Shown piece by piece: positions 40,715 to 47,387 of a DNA stretch of 47,387 nt. The stretch lies in the NCBI GenBank assembly GCA_034440115.1, contig JAWXBM010000123.1:1-47387 (forward strand), in the 5' to 3' direction. Position 1 is the stretch's first letter. Each line of letters starts with the position of its first letter. The DNA comes from JAWXBM01 sp034440115 (lineage in GTDB: Bacteria > Pseudomonadota > Gammaproteobacteria > Xanthomonadales > SZUA-36). The notes under the pieces are model-generated. The model saw only the letters and a list, made by a program, of their open reading frames with translations, had not been told where the DNA came from and ran no database searches. Position numbers and translations under genes: made by a program.

Positions 40715-42364
40715 TCAGTAGGGCAAAGTGTTATTCGGCAGGATTACACCGCTGCGCCTGGCATACTCCTGCCAATCCACCACCAACGAATCGCGAATAT
40801 CCGCATGATCTGCAGCAAGGTTTTGGGATTCCCCTGGGTCCTTCTGGATGTTGAACAGTTCCCAATCACCGAGGCCGTAGGGTTGTGGTTGCCAGAGTAA
40901 CTTCCAATCACCCCGATAAGCCGCTCGCCGACCGAACAGCTCCCAGGCGACTGTTTCATCCTGACCATAAAGGACTTCATCCTTACCCTCCAGCCATCGC
41001 GCCATCGAGCGGCCGCGCAAGGTTTCGGGCTTTGTCGCCTCGACTCCTGCCCAGTCAAGCAGGGTAGGTGCGAAATCAGCCACGCTGGCATAAGCATTCA
41101 GGGTTGCGCCTGCTCTGCCATTTCCCGGGTAGTGAACAATGGCCGGCGACCGCGTACCACCCTCCGACATAAAGCCCTTGTACCATCTGAATGCTCCCAT
41201 GGAAGCGTGTGCCCAGCCAGGGCCGGTGGAGGTATATGACCCCGTGTGGCCAACATTATCCAGTTGATTGTCGTAGTTTTTCGCAATCCACGGTAGGAAG
41301 ACCGGATAGTCCTCCATCTGATGACCTTCAGCACCGTTGTCTGAAGTAAATATCACGATGGTGTTCTCTGCTTCTCCGGATTCTTGCAGGAAAGCCATCA
41401 GTCGCCCGATGTTCCAGTCCAGGCGGTGGACCATGGCGGCATAAACTTCCATTTTGCGCGACTCCACTGCTTGTTGGTCCGTGCTCAAGGAGACCCACGG
41501 CTTGAAATCCGTCTCGGGAGCGGCGACCACTATGCCTTTGGGGATAACACCTTTGGCTTGCGCTCCCTTGATGCGTTGGCGCCGTAACTCTTCATAGCCT
41601 GAATCATAACGGCCCTGGTATTTTTGCATGTCCTCTCGCCTTGCATGCAGTGGCCAGTGAGGTGCAGTAAAAGCCAGGTAGGCAAAGAAGGGGCGTTCGG
41701 GATCGCGATCCTTTCGCAGATAGTCCAGCAGCTTGGTGGTGAAAAAATCGGAGGAATAGAAGTCCGCGGGTATTTCGGTAATCTCGCCATCTTCAACGAA
41801 GGTTGACATGGGGCTGCGCGGGGAAATTCCACTCGGATCGAGATGACTGCCTCCTCCCTGCAGCAAGCTGAACCAATGCTCGAAGCCCCGCTTGTCCGGC
41901 CAGTCGTCCCGGTCTTCACCCAGATGCCACTTACCGGACATGAAGGTCTGGTAGCCGGATGATTGAAGTTGAGCTACCACGGATTCCACCCGGTCCGTAA
42001 TCCTCAGTTCATAGCCAGGCTGGCCTTTCTGGTTCTCTGTCAAAAGGCCTTCCTGGGAACCCATTCCGGCAATGTGGTTATCCGCACCGGTGAGCAGAAC
42101 CGCGCGGGATGGCTGACAGCTGGGCATCATGTGAAAGTTCGTCAGCCTGATGCCGGATTGAGCCAACTGGTCGAGGTTCGGTGTTGCAATCTCACTGCCG
42201 AAAGTCCCCAGGTCAGTAAAGCCCATATCGTCAGCCAGGATGATAATTACATTAAGTCGTTTCAAATCCGAAGCGTTACTTGTCTCTGGGAAGCAAGGAT
42301 TAAGAAAAGCCAGCAGGCACAGGGATAGAATGGTCTTGCTTTGATTCTTATGCTTTTGGTGCAT
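40715..42364 (-). CDS. Secreted arylsulfatase (type I, Cys-type)
   Basis: A 549-residue sulfatase exported by a Sec signal (SLCLLAFLNPCFPETSNAS). The ATG at 42364 is preferred over the GTG codon before it. NVIIILADDMGFTDLGTFGS near residue 40 supplies two metal-binding Asp residues. The activation motif SCQPSRAVLLTGADN near residue 83 has the Cys of CxPxR, which must be oxidised to formylglycine. GKWHLGEDRDDWPDKRGFEH near 145 and IFTSDNGAEGHQ near 340 complete the site. No formylglycine-generating enzyme gene is seen in the window. It would desulfate a sulfate ester in the periplasm, perhaps of the growth substrate. Operator site 9 lies 50 bp upstream. Confidence 0.92.
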   Translation of the reverse strand: MHQKHKNQSKTILSLCLLAFLNPCFPETSNASDLKRLNVIIILADDMGFTDLGTFGSEIATPNLDQLAQSGIRLTNFHMMPSCQPSRAVLLTGADNHIAGMGSQEGLLTENQKGQPGYELRITDRVESVVAQLQSSGYQTFMSGKWHLGEDRDDWPDKRGFEHWFSLLQGGGSHLDPSGISPRSPMSTFVEDGEITEIPADFYSSDFFTTKLLDYLRKDRDPERPFFAYLAFTAPHWPLHARREDMQKYQGRYDSGYEELRRQRIKGAQAKGVIPKGIVVAAPETDFKPWVSLSTDQQAVESRKMEVYAAMVHRLDWNIGRLMAFLQESGEAENTIVIFTSDNGAEGHQMEDYPVFLPWIAKNYDNQLDNVGHTGSYTSTGPGWAHASMGAFRWYKGFMSEGGTRSPAIVHYPGNGRAGATLNAYASVADFAPTLLDWAGVEATKPETLRGRSMARWLEGKDEVLYGQDETVAWELFGRRAAYRGDWKLLWQPQPYGLGDWELFNIQKDPGESQNLAADHADIRDSLVVDWQEYARRSGVILPNNTLPY

Positions 42365-42413
42365 CACAGAACTCCGTGCAGCTTGATACTCTGATTGATC
42401 ATTCTAGCCGAAC

Positions 42414-42428
42414 GTCAATTTGATTGAC
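42414..42428. promoter_or_regulatory. Operator palindrome, site 9
   Basis: GTCAATTTGATTGAC is a perfect inverted repeat apart from its centre. It lies 50 bp upstream of the sulfatase start and 196 bp upstream of the M28 peptidase start, so the sulfatase run is the more likely target. It is the rightmost copy. Confidence 0.78.
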
Positions 42429-42581
42429 AGAAATGCAGTTCTCGCGGTTGCAGGCTTCTTGCGGACCCTGATCTTCTGACCGCGCCAGCTATGCAGATCA
42501 ACTTTCTTTAATGCGTGAAAAGTCTTCCTGTTTAGACGGTACAATGATCCGCGAACCGGTAAACTAAATCCATTCATCAGG

Positions 42582-42600
42582 CTGGCTTTCGGCTAGCCAG
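42582..42600 (+). other. Leader stem-loop before the M28 peptidase
   Basis: CTGGCT (42582-42587) pairs with AGCCAG (42595-42600) around a 7-base loop, ending 23 bp before the ATG of the peptidase. It could affect translation or mRNA decay. The stem is short and the signal is weak. Confidence 0.3.
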
Positions 42601-42623
42601 ATACCAGACCAACGGAATTAACT

Positions 42624-44387
42624 ATGAAAAACTTAAACGTAGCTTTGAATACACAGGCCTGCTCTGCGGCACAACGCTGCCTTACTCTGGCATGGATTTG
42701 CCTGGCCAGCCTGGGCTTGCTGACGGCCTGCGACAGCAAAGAACCAGAAGCTCCCAAAGTGGTTAGTGAGGCAGTTGAAACTGAAGCCACACCAGACCCG
42801 GTTGCTGTGGGTGAAGAAGCCATGAATGAAGCCGACTACCGGCGGCATATCGAAACCCTGGCGTCGGATGCCTTCGGTGGACGTGCTCCGGGGTCGCCGG
42901 GTGAAGAGCTGACGGTCAGTTATCTCATTGATTATTTCAAAAGCCTGGGGCTGGAGCCCGCCAATGGCGAGAGCTATACGCAGGATGTACCGCTGGCCTC
43001 GGTTGAATTGACCAACAAGCCTGATCTGGTCATTGCCGGTGCGACGGGCGACGATCTGGTGCTGGCTTTCTCAACCGACCAGGTTGTGGGCACACGTCAC
43101 CAGATTCCGGAAGTCGCTGTTGATGGTTCTGAGTTGGTTTTTGTTGGCTACGGTATCAATGCGCCGGAATACGCTTGGAATGACTACGCCGATATCGACG
43201 TGACCGGTAAAACGGTAGTGATGCTGGTGAACGATCCGGGTTACGCCACGCAAGATCCGGAGTTGTTCAATGGCAATGCGATGACCTATTACGGCCGCTG
43301 GACTTACAAGTACGACGAAGCAGCCCGCCAGGGTGCCGCCGGTGCCATCATCATCCACGATACTCTGCCGGCCGCTTATGGCTGGCCCACGGTGAACAAC
43401 ACCTGGACCGGGCCACAATTTGACATGGTACGTGCGGACCAAGGCGCCAGCCTGGTGCTGTTTGAATCCTGGATTCAAAAAGAAGCAGCCAACGCCATAT
43501 TTGAAAAAGCCGGGCTGAATCTGGATGAAATGTATGTAAAAGCCAAAACCCGTGGTTTCAAAGCGGTGCCCATGAAGCTGAATGTTTCGGTGGAACTGGT
43601 CAATGAAATCGTCACCATAGATTCGCAAAATGTGGCCGCCATTCTGCGTGGTAGTGAAGCACCGGATGAAATATTCATCTATATGGCTCACTGGGATCAT
43701 TTGGGTACTGATCCCAAGCTGGAAGGCGATCAGATTTACAACGGCGCTTTGGACAATGCCAGTGGCACGGCTGCGTTGCTGGAACTGGCCAAGGCTTACT
43801 CATCCTTGCCCCAGGCACCACGTCGTAGCGTGCTGTTCCTGGCGCTGACGGCAGAAGAACAGGGCCTATTGGGTTCGCTGTACTACGCCGCGCATCCGCT
43901 GTTCCCGCTGGAACACACGGTGGGCGGGCTGAACATGGATGGCATGAATAATTTCGGTGCCACCCGTGATATCACCGTGGTGGGTTTGGGCATGAGCGAT
44001 CTGGATGATTATCTGGCCGCTGCTGCTGCAGAACAGGAACGTGTTCTCGAAGGTGATCGTGAAGCCGAGAAGGGTTATTACTATCGCTCCGATCATTTCG
44101 AGCTGGCCAAAGAAGGCGTGCCGATGATCTACCCAACGGGTGGCTATGATGACCGCGAGAAAGGTGTGGCTTATGGCATGGAAAAGGCCAATGAATACAC
44201 TAACGATGATTATCACCGGGTTTCAGACGAATACGACCTCAGCTGGGTGGTGAGTGGAGCCATGGAAGATCTGAAACTGTTTTACAAAACCGGCCTGGAT
44301 GTGGCTAACAGTGAAGCCTGGCCTAATTGGAAAGAAGGTAGCGAGTTCAAGGCCAAGCGCGATGCGCAGATGTCGGGTCAGCAATGA
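42624..44387 (+). CDS. Lipoprotein M28-family zinc aminopeptidase
   Basis: A 587-residue exported metallopeptidase. A signal peptide with core LAWICLASLGLLTAC ends in a lipobox at Cys36, followed by an acidic linker. An inserted PA domain (residues about 150-290) is visible. The M28 di-zinc site follows: MAHWDHLGTDP near residue 357 (His, Asp), YNGALDNASGTAALLELAKA near 375 (bridging Asp), LALTAEEQGLLGSLYYAAHP near 410 (catalytic Glu and zinc Glu), NMDGMNNFG near 437 and YRSDHFELAKEGVP near 492 (last His). The family releases N-terminal amino acids or cleaves C-terminal dipeptides in the periplasm. It is translationally coupled by ATGA to the DsrE-like gene. Confidence 0.92.
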   Translation: MKNLNVALNTQACSAAQRCLTLAWICLASLGLLTACDSKEPEAPKVVSEAVETEATPDPVAVGEEAMNEADYRRHIETLASDAFGGRAPGSPGEELTVSYLIDYFKSLGLEPANGESYTQDVPLASVELTNKPDLVIAGATGDDLVLAFSTDQVVGTRHQIPEVAVDGSELVFVGYGINAPEYAWNDYADIDVTGKTVVMLVNDPGYATQDPELFNGNAMTYYGRWTYKYDEAARQGAAGAIIIHDTLPAAYGWPTVNNTWTGPQFDMVRADQGASLVLFESWIQKEAANAIFEKAGLNLDEMYVKAKTRGFKAVPMKLNVSVELVNEIVTIDSQNVAAILRGSEAPDEIFIYMAHWDHLGTDPKLEGDQIYNGALDNASGTAALLELAKAYSSLPQAPRRSVLFLALTAEEQGLLGSLYYAAHPLFPLEHTVGGLNMDGMNNFGATRDITVVGLGMSDLDDYLAAAAAEQERVLEGDREAEKGYYYRSDHFELAKEGVPMIYPTGGYDDREKGVAYGMEKANEYTNDDYHRVSDEYDLSWVVSGAMEDLKLFYKTGLDVANSEAWPNWKEGSEFKAKRDAQMSGQQ

Positions 44388-44941
44388 AACTGACTCCAAT
44401 AATTCTCCTGGTTGCTGGATTGCTGGGAAGCCAGGCGCAAGCAGCAGACGCCGATGAGGTAACGAATCCGGGCCCAAAGACTGGGCCCGTGATTGCCAAT
44501 ATTGGTCCCTATTACGACATTCCGGGTGGCTATAATTTGCAGAAAGGCGTGCATTACCGGGCGGTGATGGATGTGTCAGACGGTCCGGAGAGCACAGCAG
44601 ATCTGAATCGTGGAATTGAATCGGCAGCCCGTTATTTGAACATGCATGCCGCAGCAGGAATTAGCCCGGGCGACATGGAACTGGCCCTGGTCTTGCACGG
44701 TGGTGCGGCCAAAGCAGCCTTGAACAACGCGTCCTATCGTCAGCGTTATCAATCTGACAATCCCAATGAGGCCCTGCTAACGGCCCTGACCGACGCTGGT
44801 GTAAAGATCTACCTGTGTGGTCAGTCCGCCAGCTTCGGCGGCTTTGCTGCCGATGAAATCCATCCGTCTATCACCATGGCCTTATCGGCCATGACGGTGC
44901 TAACCCGTTTGCAGGTCGAGGGCTGGGCTTTATTGCCCTAA
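44384..44941 (+). CDS. Exported DsrE-like protein
   Basis: A 185-residue protein with a Sec signal (LTPIILLVAGLLGSQAQA), so periplasmic. The mature part has the DsrE/DsrF-like alpha/beta fold: HYRAVMDVSDGPESTADLNR near residue 58, LALVLHGGAAKAALNNASYR near 100 and VKIYLCGQSASFGGFAADEI near 145. That last block contains the single Cys at the place of the sulfur-relay Cys in DsrE/TusD proteins. Exported DsrE-like proteins are common but little studied. It is coupled to the peptidase gene. Its stop overlaps the convergent dgcA stop by 4 bp. A 7-bp perfect GGGCCC stem-loop lies inside the gene at 44469-44489. Confidence 0.8.
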   Translation: MKLTPIILLVAGLLGSQAQAADADEVTNPGPKTGPVIANIGPYYDIPGGYNLQKGVHYRAVMDVSDGPESTADLNRGIESAARYLNMHAAAGISPGDMELALVLHGGAAKAALNNASYRQRYQSDNPNEALLTALTDAGVKIYLCGQSASFGGFAADEIHPSITMALSAMTVLTRLQVEGWALLP

Positions 44942-45915
44942 CCCCAAAAGGACGGCTCAAACACCTCCGCCTGGCCCTTGTGATACTGCAGGCCGTTGAG
45001 GTGATCATGTTTGAGTAACAGCGGTCCGTCTATATCCACAAAGTCACATAACTGGGCCACAACAAAAGATGGCGCCATGCCCAAAGAGGTGCCCATCATA
45101 TTGCCGACCATCAGCTTGCAGCCTCTGGCGCGGGCTGCTTCGGCCAGGGCCAGGGCTTCGGTGAGTCCGCCGGTTTTGTCCAGCTTGATATTGATCATGC
45201 TGTAACGGCGGGCGGCCTGTTCCAGTTCGCCGCTGTGCAAACAGGATTCATCTGCCGCCAGCGTTATGGGTGATTCAAAGCCTTCCAGTTCAGCATCGCC
45301 GCCGCGTGGCAGGGGTTGCTCTATCATGCCGAGTTTCAAGCCCACACACTTCGGAATGACTTCCTGCAACTGCGCAAAATCCCAGCCCTGGTTGGCATCG
45401 ACCACCAGTTGCGCATCCGGCCTTGCTGCACGAATCGCCGCCAGTTTTTCATAGGGCTGGTGGCCATCCAGTTTGATTTTCAATACCGGCGCGTCTTTGG
45501 CCGCTGCGGCTTTGGCTGCCATTTCTTCAGGCGTGGCCTCAAGGCCAATGGTGAACACCGTGATGACGGGCTTGGGATCAATACCGGTGAGCTGCCAGAT
45601 GGTTTTGCCGCTGAGTTTACATTCCAGGTCCCACAAGGCGCAGTCCAACGCGTTACGTGCGCCGCCGGGGGGCAGCAAATCCTGCAGGGCTTCACGGCTG
45701 ATACCCCGGCGAATTTTATCAGCCACGGCATCAACCTGCGCCAGCATGCTCTCCGCTGTTTCATCCAGGTAGTAAACGCCTTGTGCCTCACCCCTTCCGA
45801 TGTGGCCGTCCTGGCCCAGATGCACCACCAGGCTGCGTGAATTTGTCCACACCGCACCGGTGATGCGGAAAGGCTGTTTCATTTCCCATTCTTCGATGTA
45901 TGCGGCAAATTTCAT
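44938..45915 (-). CDS. dgcA: N-acetyl-D-glutamate racemase, enolase superfamily (dipeptide-epimerase-like)
   Basis: A 325-residue enolase-superfamily protein of the muconate-lactonising subgroup. The start at 45915 (MKFAAYIEEWEMKQPFRIT) matches the family; the longer frame would overlap dgcN. Catalytic Lys pair is in VLKIKLDGHQ near 144, metal ligands in VVDANQGWDF near 172, MIEQPLPRGG near 198 and TLAADESCLH near 223, and the second Lys in INIKLDKTGGLTE near 245. Related proteins are L-Ala-D/L-Glu epimerases, but the gene follows dgcN by 4 bp. In the DgcN-DgcA pathway the product of DgcN, N-acetyl-D-glutamate, is racemised to the L form for further use. That functional call rests on the gene pair. 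Confidence 0.83.
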   Translation of the reverse strand: MKFAAYIEEWEMKQPFRITGAVWTNSRSLVVHLGQDGHIGRGEAQGVYYLDETAESMLAQVDAVADKIRRGISREALQDLLPPGGARNALDCALWDLECKLSGKTIWQLTGIDPKPVITVFTIGLEATPEEMAAKAAAAKDAPVLKIKLDGHQPYEKLAAIRAARPDAQLVVDANQGWDFAQLQEVIPKCVGLKLGMIEQPLPRGGDAELEGFESPITLAADESCLHSGELEQAARRYSMINIKLDKTGGLTEALALAEAARARGCKLMVGNMMGTSLGMAPSFVVAQLCDFVDIDGPLLLKHDHLNGLQYHKGQAEVFEPSFWG

Positions 45916-45919
45916 CGTG

Positions 45920-46954
45920 CTAATCTCCAAAAGTCTGGCGAATGTGAGTAACAATGGCGTCACAGCCATCGATCAGGGGATCCACGCAGGGCAGACCATG
46001 TTCGTTTTGCAGCCTGGCCAGATAATCGGTTCGCGCAGCGCCTTGCAAGGCTGAGGTATTTACGCTGATGCCAACGCAGCGAATGTTTGGGTTGGTGCGT
46101 TTGCCAGCCCGTACATGCAGGTCTATGCATTCGGTGATTGAGGGTAAGAGAAAGTGCTCGAAGCCGGAGACGGTTGTTCGTGTTGCGTCATGGCACAGCA
46201 CAAACGCATCCGGTTGTGAGCCATGCAGCAAGCCCAGGCTGACGCCGGAATAGCCCGGATGGAACAGCGAACCCTGACCTTCAATGACGTCCCAATGATC
46301 GGCTGCATTGTCGGGTGTGAGCACTTCGGCTGCTCCGGAAATAAAGTCCGCGATAACGGCATCAATCGGCACGCCTTCACCCGCGATCATGATGCCGGTT
46401 TGCCCGGTCGCGCGGAAGGTGGCGTTCATGCCTGCATCAATCATGGACTGGTGCAGTGCCAGTGCAGTGTATTTCTTGCCAATCGCACAATCCGTTCCAA
46501 CCATCAGTACACGACGGCCGCTGCGCTTTTTGCCGTTGCCAACCGGCAGATTTTTAGGCGGTGTTCTTACGTCAACCAGGCGAGCACCGGACGCTTTGGC
46601 AATGTTCACCAGACTGGCGCGGTCATTCAGCTTGATATGCAGCCCACTGACAATATCCATACCGGCCTGCGCGGCCTGTTCTATGATTTCCCACCAACTA
46701 TCCGGAATGGAACCACCCACCGGCGCAACCCCAATCACCAGGCTGCGTGCGCCCGCTGCAACAGCTTGCGCCACGGTCATGTCGGGCACACCCATGTCAA
46801 CATCACAGCCGGGAAAGCGCAGTTGTCCTGTGACCAGCTCAGGCCGCCACTGCACAATACCAAAGCCGGTTTTGGCATAAGTGGGGTCGTCTTGCTGACC
46901 GATCAGTATCAAATAAGGCGCAGCCAGTTGCACCTGGGTCAAAGTGTTTTGCAT
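45920..46954 (-). CDS. dgcN: D-glutamate N-acetyltransferase DgcN (DUF1611)
   Basis: A 344-residue DUF1611 protein with a P-loop-like segment MVGTDCAIGKKYTALALHQS near residue 152. The N-terminal part has APYLILIGQQDDPTYAKTGF and a Rossmann-like SLVIGVAPVGGSIPDSWWEI. DIEGQGSLFHPGYSGVSLGLL near 220 is conserved in the family. Proteins of this kind, renamed DgcN, acetylate D-glutamate for catabolism in marine bacteria. It is immediately upstream of dgcA, and a divergent TonB receptor gene may provide uptake. The start at 46954 leaves a 164-bp shared promoter region. I rely on memory of the family and on the pairing. Confidence 0.83.
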   Translation of the reverse strand: MQNTLTQVQLAAPYLILIGQQDDPTYAKTGFGIVQWRPELVTGQLRFPGCDVDMGVPDMTVAQAVAAGARSLVIGVAPVGGSIPDSWWEIIEQAAQAGMDIVSGLHIKLNDRASLVNIAKASGARLVDVRTPPKNLPVGNGKKRSGRRVLMVGTDCAIGKKYTALALHQSMIDAGMNATFRATGQTGIMIAGEGVPIDAVIADFISGAAEVLTPDNAADHWDVIEGQGSLFHPGYSGVSLGLLHGSQPDAFVLCHDATRTTVSGFEHFLLPSITECIDLHVRAGKRTNPNIRCVGISVNTSALQGAARTDYLARLQNEHGLPCVDPLIDGCDAIVTHIRQTFGD

Positions 46955-47118
46955 ACAAGGCTCGTTTTGGAATTAAAAAGTGAGTGGTTTCCCGGATTTA
47001 TGCGTCCTGGCCGAAGCACAGGTTGTTTGTAGTTTGTTGCAGTCGATCAGCAGTGATCTTACCAGTATAGTGGCCAATTCAGTACTACCCGCGCCAACCG
47101 GAAGCCGAACAAGTTGTT

Positions 47119-47387
47119 ATGCCAAAATTAAACTTTAGTCACTCATGCAGCTACCCCACCGTGTTAATGACGCTTTTGTTGTTAATTCCCTCATCGCTTA
47201 TTGCAGCGGTTGCCGAGCCTGGCAGTGACGAATTGGAAGAGGTAATCGTCAGTGCCACACGTATTCCCACCGACTGGCTGAAGCTGCCGCTGGCCGCATC
47301 ACAGATTGGCGCGCAGGAAATTCATGCCGGCAGGCAGGGATTGGGCCTGGATGAAATGCTGGCTTCGGTCCCCGGGTTGTTTTTCCA
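47119..47387 (+). CDS. TonB-dependent receptor, 5' part only
   Basis: About 89 codons are visible before the window ends. A signal peptide (YPTVLMTLLLLIPSSLIAAV) is followed by an acidic linker and a TonB box ELEEVIVSATRIPTDWLKLP. The plug start QEIHAGRQGLGLDEMLASVP and GLFF follows, as in BtuB/CirA-type receptors. It is divergent from dgcN, so it may import a D-amino-acid-rich peptide or cell-wall fragment, but that is only inference from position. Confidence 0.88.
   Translation, partial: MPKLNFSHSCSYPTVLMTLLLLIPSSLIAAVAEPGSDELEEVIVSATRIPTDWLKLPLAASQIGAQEIHAGRQGLGLDEMLASVPGLFF

Overview
The window looks like a chromosome or metagenome contig from a marine-type gammaproteobacterium. The taxonomic guess (Cellvibrionales/Halieaceae/Spongiibacteraceae-like) is inferred from gene content: TonB receptors, a CoA-ligase / P450 / acyl-CoA dehydrogenase / CaiB catabolic cluster, an ACAD-linked phosphotransferase plus DUF6285 pair, and a DgcN-DgcA pair. 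I saw no rRNA, tRNA, CRISPR array or complete insertion sequence.

Left edge (1-9.4 kb) is a mosaic. A 5'-complete but window-truncated 6-phosphogluconate dehydrogenase and a 43-codon stub of a HAD phosphatase are followed by a secreted M14-type peptidase and an intact two-gene RND efflux operon (2280-6445). The RND gene converges on a 3' scrap of a CaiB-type CoA-transferase, which is joined abruptly to a baeRF3-like gene of foreign appearance. A DUF2238 membrane protein, about 400 bp without a convincing gene, and the scrap of a second RND pump with an internal deletion and a frameshift follow.

Centre (9.5-42.4 kb) is a large catabolic island. It encodes a MarR regulator, a lipoprotein cytochrome c, two small membrane proteins, two acyl-CoA ligases, a P450, a MaoC hydratase, a quinone-oxidoreductase-like enzyme, an O-methyltransferase, a ketosynthase, three SDRs, a DapB-like dehydrogenase, a TonB receptor, a broken MFS gene, a Tat-exported amidohydrolase, an azoreductase-like flavoprotein, a CaiB CoA-transferase, two acyl-CoA dehydrogenases, a FadB/FadJ-type fusion, a thiolase, an APH-type kinase with DUF6285, an alpha/beta hydrolase, an intact MFS carrier, a VOC protein and an arylsulfatase. 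Together they suggest uptake of a hydrophobic, possibly sulfated, esterified or branched polycyclic/isoprenoid-like substrate, oxidation, CoA activation, side-chain racemisation and beta-oxidation. The substrate is inferred, not shown.

The most striking signal is a 15-bp inverted repeat, consensus GTCAAtnnanTTGaC, found in nine intergenic regions of this island (ten copies, at 10216, 11520, 16761, 23906, 23928, 26841, 33673, 37192, 39371 and 42414). Seven of these regions are divergent promoter regions. I saw no copy in the flanking 10 kb on the left or 5 kb on the right. It defines a probable single regulon of about 32 kb. The MarR-family gene at 9473-10006 is the only transcription factor seen inside it. 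A second notable system is an SDR-kinase-DUF6285 operon plus a distant acyl-CoA dehydrogenase, which resembles the Lva (levulinate) route that phosphorylates and isomerises 4-hydroxyacyl-CoA.

Right edge (42.6-47.4 kb) holds a lipoprotein M28 peptidase translationally coupled to a DsrE-like protein, then a convergent dgcN-dgcA pair for D-glutamate catabolism, and the 5' end of a divergent TonB-dependent receptor.
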